This document shows positions 1 through 5,197 of a stretch of DNA of 5,197 bases, piece by piece. This stretch comes from Actinomycetota bacterium (lineage in GTDB: Bacteria > Actinomycetota > Acidimicrobiia > Spongiisociales > UBA5794). Position 1 is the stretch's first letter, and the number at the start of each line of letters is the position of its first letter. The notes beneath the pieces were generated by a model that made no database searches, had not been told where the DNA came from, and was given only the letters and a program-made list of their open reading frames with translations. A program made the position numbers and the translations under genes. The stretch spans positions 1 to 5,197 of the forward strand of contig QMQC01000157.1 in the NCBI GenBank assembly GCA_003648875.1. Direction: 5' to 3'.

Positions 1-674
<674 letters not shown>

Positions 675-682
675 GTCAGTGG

Positions 683-687
683 CTCCC
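683..687 (-). promoter_or_regulatory. Ribosome binding site of the beta-subunit gene
   Basis: On the minus strand GGGAG lies 8 nt upstream of the ATG at 674-672, within the 27-nt spacer after the alpha stop codon TGA (704-702). It fixes the beta start, and the N-terminal match to NarH agrees with it. The spacer has no room for a separate promoter or terminator, so alpha and beta are one transcript. Confidence 0.7.
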
Positions 688-701
688 GTTCGCTTCGTGC
701 G

Positions 702-3700
702 TCACCATTCGAGCTTCTCCAGCTTCTTGACGACCACATACGTATCACGAGTGAAGATGCCGATCGGGCCCCAGTAGTTGAAGCCGTAGGTGAACTGGGC
801 ATAGCCACCGGCCAACAGCAGAGGATTGATTCGTGTTCGTGTCAGGCTGTTGTGCCCGCCTGCCCGCTTGCCGCCGCGCACTTGGGACTTGGGGATGTAG
901 ATCGTTCTCTCCACGGCGTGGTAATAGAGGCAGATCCCCGCCGGAACCCGGGAGCTGACAGCTGCCCTGGTCACGACAACCCCGTTGTCGTTGAAGACCT
1001 CGACCCAGTCGTTGTCCTCGATCCCCACCTTGGCCGCTTCCTTGTCATTGATCCAGATCGGATCCATGCCGCGTGACAGGGTCAACATGCGCAGGTTGTC
1101 CTTGTACGTCGAGTGGATGTTCCACTTTCCGTGTGGCGTGATGTAGTTGAGGACGAGCGACTGGTCGTCGACGGGGCTTCGCACGATGTCTCCCGTAGCT
1201 ACGGGATCGAGCTTGGGCTTGTACGTCGGAAGATGTTCCCCGAAGTCGAGGTAGTAGGGGTGGTCGTTGTACAGCTGCTGTCTTCCCGTGAGCGTGCGCC
1301 ACGGCACAAGGCGCTCGACGTTCAACGTCCACGCAGAGTACGTCCGACCGTCCCTCACGTCGCCAGACCAACAAGGGCTCGTCAGGGTTCGCCTCACCTG
1401 ACGGGTTATGTCGTGGAAGTTCATCCGGACACCGCGCGTATCCTCGGCGAGGTCCGCGAGCGGGACACCAACCTTCTCCTCTTCGACCTTGAATGCTGCG
1501 TACGCCACCTCGCCGTTGGTTTCGGGGGCCAGGTGAAGCAGGACATTGGCTGCATCGAGAGGGTCCTCAAGACCGGGGTACTTCTTGCCTCCCCACTCGA
1601 CCGCCCTGGTGCGGCGAGGGTCGGGTGCCGTCCCAACAGGACTCTCGAGGAGTTCGTCGTAGAACTTGGCAACAGGAACGTGGACCCCGTGGCCGCTCGC
1701 ACCGTCCTCGCGGATCAGCGGCCCCAGCGAGATGAAGCGGTTGTAGAGATTGGCATAGTCGCGCTCGACCACGCTGAGATGTGGCGCCGTCACGCCCGGA
1801 ATGAGGTCGCATTCCCCCTTGCCCCAGTCGAGCGGCTCCGGTTGGGCCAGTTCGTCGGGGGTGTCGTGTTTGAGCGGGGATGTGACAAGGTCTTTGAAGG
1901 GCTCAGGGAACACCGAGGGTGCCATCTCACTGACCTTCTTTGCAAACGACTTGAAGATGTCGTAGTCCGTCTTGGATTCCCACACGGGCGGCACGGCCTC
2001 CCCAAGGGGGTGGACGAACGAATGCAGGTCGGTGGTGTTGAGATCGTTCTTCTCGTACCAGAAGGCCGTGGGCAGCACGATGTCGGAGTACAGGGCAGTG
2101 GAGTCCATCCGGAAGTTGATGTCCACGACCAGGTCCATCTTCCCCCTTGGCGCTGGGTCGCGAAATTTGACCGTATCGGTCTTGCCCGCGGCGTGCTCAG
2201 TTGCTTCGATGTTGTCGTGCGTGCCGAGGTAGTGACGGAGGAAAAACTCGGCCCCCTTCGCGCTCGATTGCATGGCGTTGCCCCGCCAGATGAACCAGAC
2301 CCTCGGCCAGTTCTCCGGGGCATCCGGATCCTCAACGGAGAGTTGCACGTCGCCGGTACGCATCTGGTCGGCAACGCGGTCGACGATCTGTTCGTCGCTG
2401 GCTGCTCCGGCTGCCTCGGCTTCGCTCACAAGGTCGATTGAGTTCTGGCTGAACTGAGGGAAGAAGGGCATCCATCCCATCCGGACCGAAGCTGCTGCAA
2501 GATCGACGGCGTGACCCTTGGCCCACTTGGTCTCGGGAGGAACGCGCGCGTAGTCCGTGAAGTCGCCCTCGTAGCGCCACTGGTCGCTGTGCACGTAGTG
2601 CCATATTGGGGTCTGCTGGAGACGGGGGGGCTTGGACCAGTCCAAGGCGAGAGCCATGCTCGTCCACGGTGCCACCAGAGTGAGCTTCTCCTGGCCGACG
2701 TAGTGGTTCATGCCGCCACCGTTGCGCCCAGGGCATCCTGTGAGGATGAGTGCGGTGATCGGGGCTCGATAGGACTGGTTGTTGTTGTACCAGTGATTGA
2801 TCGAGGCGCCGACGATGATCATCGACTTGCCCTCGGTCACCTCGGCGTTCCCTGCGAACTCGCGAGCGAGGCGTATGATCGTGTCCCGACCGATACCCGT
2901 GAACTGTTCCTGCCATGCAGGGGTGTAGGGACGTTCGTCGTCGTAGTCCTCCGGATATTCACCCGCAAGGCCTCGACTCACACCGAACTGCGCCATCAAC
3001 AGGTCGTACACGGTGGCCACCGCGACCGGTCCGTCTGTCGTCTCGACATACCTGATCGGCACACCGCGTTCGTAGACCCCGCCCTCAGCGAACTCGTGGA
3101 ACGAAACCATGGCCACTTCGTCGTGCTCGTCGAGGAAACTCAGGTCAGGGTCGATCGGCTCGTGGTCAAGGCCGTCTTCCATCTTGATGTTCCACTGGCC
3201 CTGCTCCTCCTGCCAGCGGAACCCCACGGTGCCCTTCGGCATCCGCAATGCCCCGGTGTTGAGGTCGTGGACAAGCATCTTCCAGTCGCCGTTCTCCACA
3301 TCTGCATACCGGTCAACCTTGTCGGCGCGAAGGAACTGGCCGGCCTTGTACACGTCGTCGCTCTTTGTCAGTTCGACGAGGAAGGATGAGTCCGTGTAAC
3401 GCTTGACGTAGTCGAAGAAGTAGGGCACCTGTCGATCTGCGTGGAACTCCTTGAGAATCACGTGGTTGATCGCCATCCAGAGTGCGGTGTCCTGACCGGC
3501 CTCGACAGGGACCCACCAGTCAGAGTACTTGGCAACCTGGCTGAAGTCAGGCGAGATGACGACGAACTTGGTGCCCTCGTGACGTGCCTCTGAGATGAAG
3601 TGGACGTCTGGCGTCCTGGTCATGCTCAGGTTGGATCCCATCGAGATGATGTATTTCGAGTGATACCAGTCTGCGCTCTCCGCGACGTCCGTCTGGTCGC

Positions 3701-4391
3701 CCCAGATCTCAGGGAAGGCGTTCGGAAGGTCGGCGTACCAGTCGTAGAAGCTCATGTTGACGCCGCCGAAGAGCTGCAGGAAGCGGGACCCGGCTGCGTA
3801 CGAGAGGTATGACATCGCTGGGATCGGAGAGAAACCGAAGACTCGGTCCGGTCCATGCTCCTTGGCCGTGTAGAGACAGGCGGCAGCGACGATTTCGAGC
3901 ACCTCGTCCCAGGTGGTACGCCGGAAACCACCCTTGCCGCGAACGCGCTGAAAACGGGAGCGTTTCTCCTCGTCCTTTACGATGGATTTCCAGGCTTCGA
4001 CTGGATCGGTGTGGGTTTCTCTTGCCTCGTTCCACAGGTCGAGGAGCGCACCACGGACGTAGGGGTACTTGACACGGATCGGGCTATAGACGTACCACGA
4101 TGCCGACATGCCCCGCTGACAACCTCGTGGCTCGTACGGCGGGACGTCGTCGCACAGAAGGGGGTAATCGGTCTGCTGCATCTCCCAGGTGATGATCCCG
4201 TCCTTGACATAGACGGCCCACGAGCAGCCACCGGTGCAGTTGACTCCGTGGGTTGTGCGAATGACGTTGTCGTGCTGCCAGCGGTTCCTATAGAACTCTT
4301 CCCAATTACGCGCCTTTGGGTTGACGAGGTCTTGAATCCAACCCACGTGCCTACCGTCCTTCCGTTTCAGCCGTTGCGTTCCGTTGTCCAT
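702..4391 (-). CDS. narG: NarG/NxrA-type molybdopterin oxidoreductase, catalytic alpha subunit
   Basis: Complete 1229-residue catalytic subunit of a respiratory nitrate reductase or nitrite oxidoreductase (interconverts nitrate and nitrite at Mo-bisMGD). The length is close to E. coli NarG (about 1247) and the two look colinear throughout. His48, Cys52, Cys56 and Cys91 form the HxxxC-xxx-C-x34-C motif that binds the FS0 [4Fe-4S] cluster. Asp217 in SFYDWYADLP matches the Mo-ligating Asp222 of E. coli, and WGDQTDVAESADWY follows it as in the family. Further family blocks are SMIIVGASINHWY, GGGMNHYVGQEKL, KGECDLIPG, LAPETNG, LVPWRTLTGRQQLY, KVGIEDNDWVEVFNDNG and the C-terminal AQFTYGFNYWGP. No Tat signal is present, so the active site should face the cytoplasm. 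The ATG at 4391 overlaps the cytochrome gene by 41 nt and lacks a good ribosome binding site. A GTG at 4346 (1214 residues) is a credible alternative. The symbol nxrA would be equally defensible, since direction of catalysis is not readable here. A NarJ chaperone and a NarI membrane subunit are expected downstream. Confidence 0.95.
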   Translation of the reverse strand: MDNGTQRLKRKDGRHVGWIQDLVNPKARNWEEFYRNRWQHDNVIRTTHGVNCTGGCSWAVYVKDGIITWEMQQTDYPLLCDDVPPYEPRGCQRGMSASWYVYSPIRVKYPYVRGALLDLWNEARETHTDPVEAWKSIVKDEEKRSRFQRVRGKGGFRRTTWDEVLEIVAAACLYTAKEHGPDRVFGFSPIPAMSYLSYAAGSRFLQLFGGVNMSFYDWYADLPNAFPEIWGDQTDVAESADWYHSKYIISMGSNLSMTRTPDVHFISEARHEGTKFVVISPDFSQVAKYSDWWVPVEAGQDTALWMAINHVILKEFHADRQVPYFFDYVKRYTDSSFLVELTKSDDVYKAGQFLRADKVDRYADVENGDWKMLVHDLNTGALRMPKGTVGFRWQEEQGQWNIKMEDGLDHEPIDPDLSFLDEHDEVAMVSFHEFAEGGVYERGVPIRYVETTDGPVAVATVYDLLMAQFGVSRGLAGEYPEDYDDERPYTPAWQEQFTGIGRDTIIRLAREFAGNAEVTEGKSMIIVGASINHWYNNNQSYRAPITALILTGCPGRNGGGMNHYVGQEKLTLVAPWTSMALALDWSKPPRLQQTPIWHYVHSDQWRYEGDFTDYARVPPETKWAKGHAVDLAAASVRMGWMPFFPQFSQNSIDLVSEAEAAGAASDEQIVDRVADQMRTGDVQLSVEDPDAPENWPRVWFIWRGNAMQSSAKGAEFFLRHYLGTHDNIEATEHAAGKTDTVKFRDPAPRGKMDLVVDINFRMDSTALYSDIVLPTAFWYEKNDLNTTDLHSFVHPLGEAVPPVWESKTDYDIFKSFAKKVSEMAPSVFPEPFKDLVTSPLKHDTPDELAQPEPLDWGKGECDLIPGVTAPHLSVVERDYANLYNRFISLGPLIREDGASGHGVHVPVAKFYDELLESPVGTAPDPRRTRAVEWGGKKYPGLEDPLDAANVLLHLAPETNGEVAYAAFKVEEEKVGVPLADLAEDTRGVRMNFHDITRQVRRTLTSPCWSGDVRDGRTYSAWTLNVERLVPWRTLTGRQQLYNDHPYYLDFGEHLPTYKPKLDPVATGDIVRSPVDDQSLVLNYITPHGKWNIHSTYKDNLRMLTLSRGMDPIWINDKEAAKVGIEDNDWVEVFNDNGVVVTRAAVSSRVPAGICLYYHAVERTIYIPKSQVRGGKRAGGHNSLTRTRINPLLLAGGYAQFTYGFNYWGPIGIFTRDTYVVVKKLEKLEW

Positions 4392-5196
4392 ATCTCACGC
4401 GCTTGGAGCGTTCGATGCGAGCACGCGATCGAGTCACCATCGGGCGACGCACCTCTTTGAGACGCCGTCTCCAGATGATTCTCATCACCAGCAGGAGAGA
4501 GGCAGCGCCTGCCGCAGCAAGCAATGCCAGCTGACCCACAGACGCCGCAGTGCGACTGCTCACAGAGGCCAGGCTGAGGAATTCAGCCAGGTGTATCTGC
4601 TCTTGCTCCGTGAGTGGCCGATCACCGAAGATCGGAGCCATCGTTTGGAAAGGTGTGGTGGCGAGGATCGAGGCGATGCCATCGGCGCCGTACTTGTCGT
4701 AGGCGCCGGTCAGGTCAGGCCCGAGTGCGCCCCCACCGAGGGCACCGATGCCGGCGATGCTATGACAGGCGAGACAGGGTGGACCGCCGTTTTCGAATCG
4801 ATCCGAACCTTCGAAGAGACTCTTGCCAACGGATGGGTCGCCTGGTTGCAGGGCTACGGCAATTACCACAGGCGTCGGATCCCCGGTACCTGGAGTGTCG
4901 AGGTAGGCAATGACACTCGCAACCTCGGCGTCGGACAAGCCGAGGTTCGGCATCGGGATGCCGTTGAAATCCGAGAGAAGCTGGGTGGCAATCGGATCGC
5001 CTTCTGCGAGCATCACATCCGGCTCGGAGATCCATCGCGCCAACCAGTCCGCCTCGCGCCGAGTGGTCACTCCCTCGAGGTCGGGTCCCACGAGGTCCCC
5101 GCCGCCGATCGTGTGGCAGGCGGCGCATTTCGCCTCGAAGATGCTCTTGCCTTCATCAGCTGTCTGTGCGTTGGCTGGTGACAGCTGGAATGTCCA
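4351..5196 (-). CDS. Membrane-anchored diheme cytochrome c, NarC/Nxr-associated type (5' partial)
   Basis: This is the 3' part of a c-type cytochrome gene that leads the operon. 281 residues are visible and the frame is still open at the window edge, so the true start is upstream. Two heme-attachment motifs are present: CAACH at visible residues 24-28 (bases 5127-5113) and CLACH at 141-145 (bases 4776-4762). Each is followed by a plausible axial methionine, in IPMPNL (Met82) and FQTMAP (Met186). The sequence SPANAQT just before the first domain could be the end of an export signal. A hydrophobic helix at about 220-242 precedes a 39-residue tail with 15 Arg/Lys, which suggests periplasmic hemes, one C-terminal anchor and a cytoplasmic tail. 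By analogy with Thermus NarC and the cytochrome beside Nitrobacter/Nitrolancea nxrA, it probably exchanges electrons with the Nar/Nxr complex. That role is inferred from context. The 'start' at GTG 5091 is internal, because it would remove the first heme site. The gene ends with TAG at 4353-4351. Confidence 0.9.
   Translation of the reverse strand, partial: WTFQLSPANAQTADEGKSIFEAKCAACHTIGGGDLVGPDLEGVTTRREADWLARWISEPDVMLAEGDPIATQLLSDFNGIPMPNLGLSDAEVASVIAYLDTPGTGDPTPVVIAVALQPGDPSVGKSLFEGSDRFENGGPPCLACHSIAGIGALGGGALGPDLTGAYDKYGADGIASILATTPFQTMAPIFGDRPLTEQEQIHLAEFLSLASVSSRTAASVGQLALLAAAGAASLLLVMRIIWRRRLKEVRRPMVTRSRARIERSKRVRYGQRNATAETEGR
4357..4363 (-). promoter_or_regulatory. Possible ribosome binding site for a GTG start of the alpha subunit
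   Basis: On the minus strand GGAAGGA lies 10 nt upstream of a GTG at 4346-4344, inside the last codons of the cytochrome gene. A start there would come 4 nt after the cytochrome TAG (4353-4351) and give a protein beginning (V/M)GWIQDLVNPKARNWEEFYRNRW. The sequence before the ATG at 4391 has no comparable purine-rich site. The motif may instead be chance, since it lies within the coding sequence of both candidate reading frames. Confidence 0.45.
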
Positions 5197-5197
5197 A

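Noticed and set aside
675..701. Spacer between alpha and beta considered for a terminator, promoter or small gene such as nxrX
   Set aside because: It is only 27 nt with no hairpin, and holds just the beta ribosome binding site. Nitrobacter has nxrX between its alpha and beta genes, but none fits here.
1113..2441. Long plus-strand open frame (442 codons) opposite the alpha gene
   Set aside because: It lies wholly antisense to well-conserved NarG sequence. Its product is rich in Val, Arg and His without recognisable motifs, as expected from a shadow frame in GC-rich DNA.
2813..2824. Perfect 12-bp palindrome CGATGATCATCG, considered as an operator
   Set aside because: It lies deep inside the alpha gene and encodes part of the conserved SMIIVGA block. 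The repetition comes from ATG-ATC-ATC codons, and no nearby start site would use it.
2511..3389. Plus-strand open frame of 292 codons opposite the middle of alpha
   Set aside because: It is antisense to continuous NarG homology and is a composition-driven shadow frame.
4384..5181. Plus-strand open frame of 265 codons opposite the cytochrome gene
   Set aside because: The minus strand there encodes two CxxCH motifs and a membrane helix. The plus-strand product is low-complexity in character and resembles nothing known.

Overview
The window holds part of one minus-strand operon for a membrane-bound, NarG-type molybdenum oxidoreductase. Read in the direction of transcription (high to low coordinates) it contains three genes. 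First is a membrane-anchored diheme cytochrome c whose 5' end lies beyond the window. Second is a complete NarG/NxrA-type catalytic alpha subunit. Third is the N-terminal 224 residues of a NarH/NxrB-type iron-sulfur beta subunit, which runs off the low-coordinate edge. Almost every base is coding. The only gene-to-gene spacer is 27 nt between alpha and beta, and the cytochrome and alpha genes either overlap by 41 nt or sit 4 nt apart, depending on the alpha start. No tRNA, rRNA, CRISPR array, insertion sequence or terminator is visible. The promoter must lie upstream of base 5197.

The alpha subunit has the HxxxC-xxx-C-x34-C ligand set for the FS0 [4Fe-4S] cluster and the YDWY aspartate that ligates Mo-bisMGD. 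It has no Tat signal, so it belongs to the cytoplasm-facing group. The beta subunit lines up with E. coli NarH with the same cysteine numbering as far as it is visible. The cytochrome has two CxxCH sites, one C-terminal membrane helix and a basic cytoplasmic tail. The expected electron path is between periplasmic cytochrome c, a NarI-type membrane b-heme subunit (not in the window), the beta Fe-S clusters, and the alpha molybdenum site. This would run toward nitrate in a nitrate reductase or away from nitrite in a nitrite oxidoreductase.

A cytochrome c gene leading straight into alpha and beta genes is not the E. coli narGHJI layout. It is known from Thermus narC-narGHJI and from the nitrite oxidoreductase (nxr) clusters of Nitrobacter, Nitrococcus and Nitrolancea. 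The direction of catalysis therefore cannot be decided from this sequence. The fairly high GC content and the style of the alpha protein (EEFYRNRWQHD, RGGKRAGGHNSLTRTR) fit a Chloroflexota-, Thermus- or Actinomycetota-like bacterium better than a proteobacterium, but this taxonomic reading is weak. The main value of the window is the NAR/NXR ambiguity and the specialised cytochrome partner. I do not see a wholly undescribed system.
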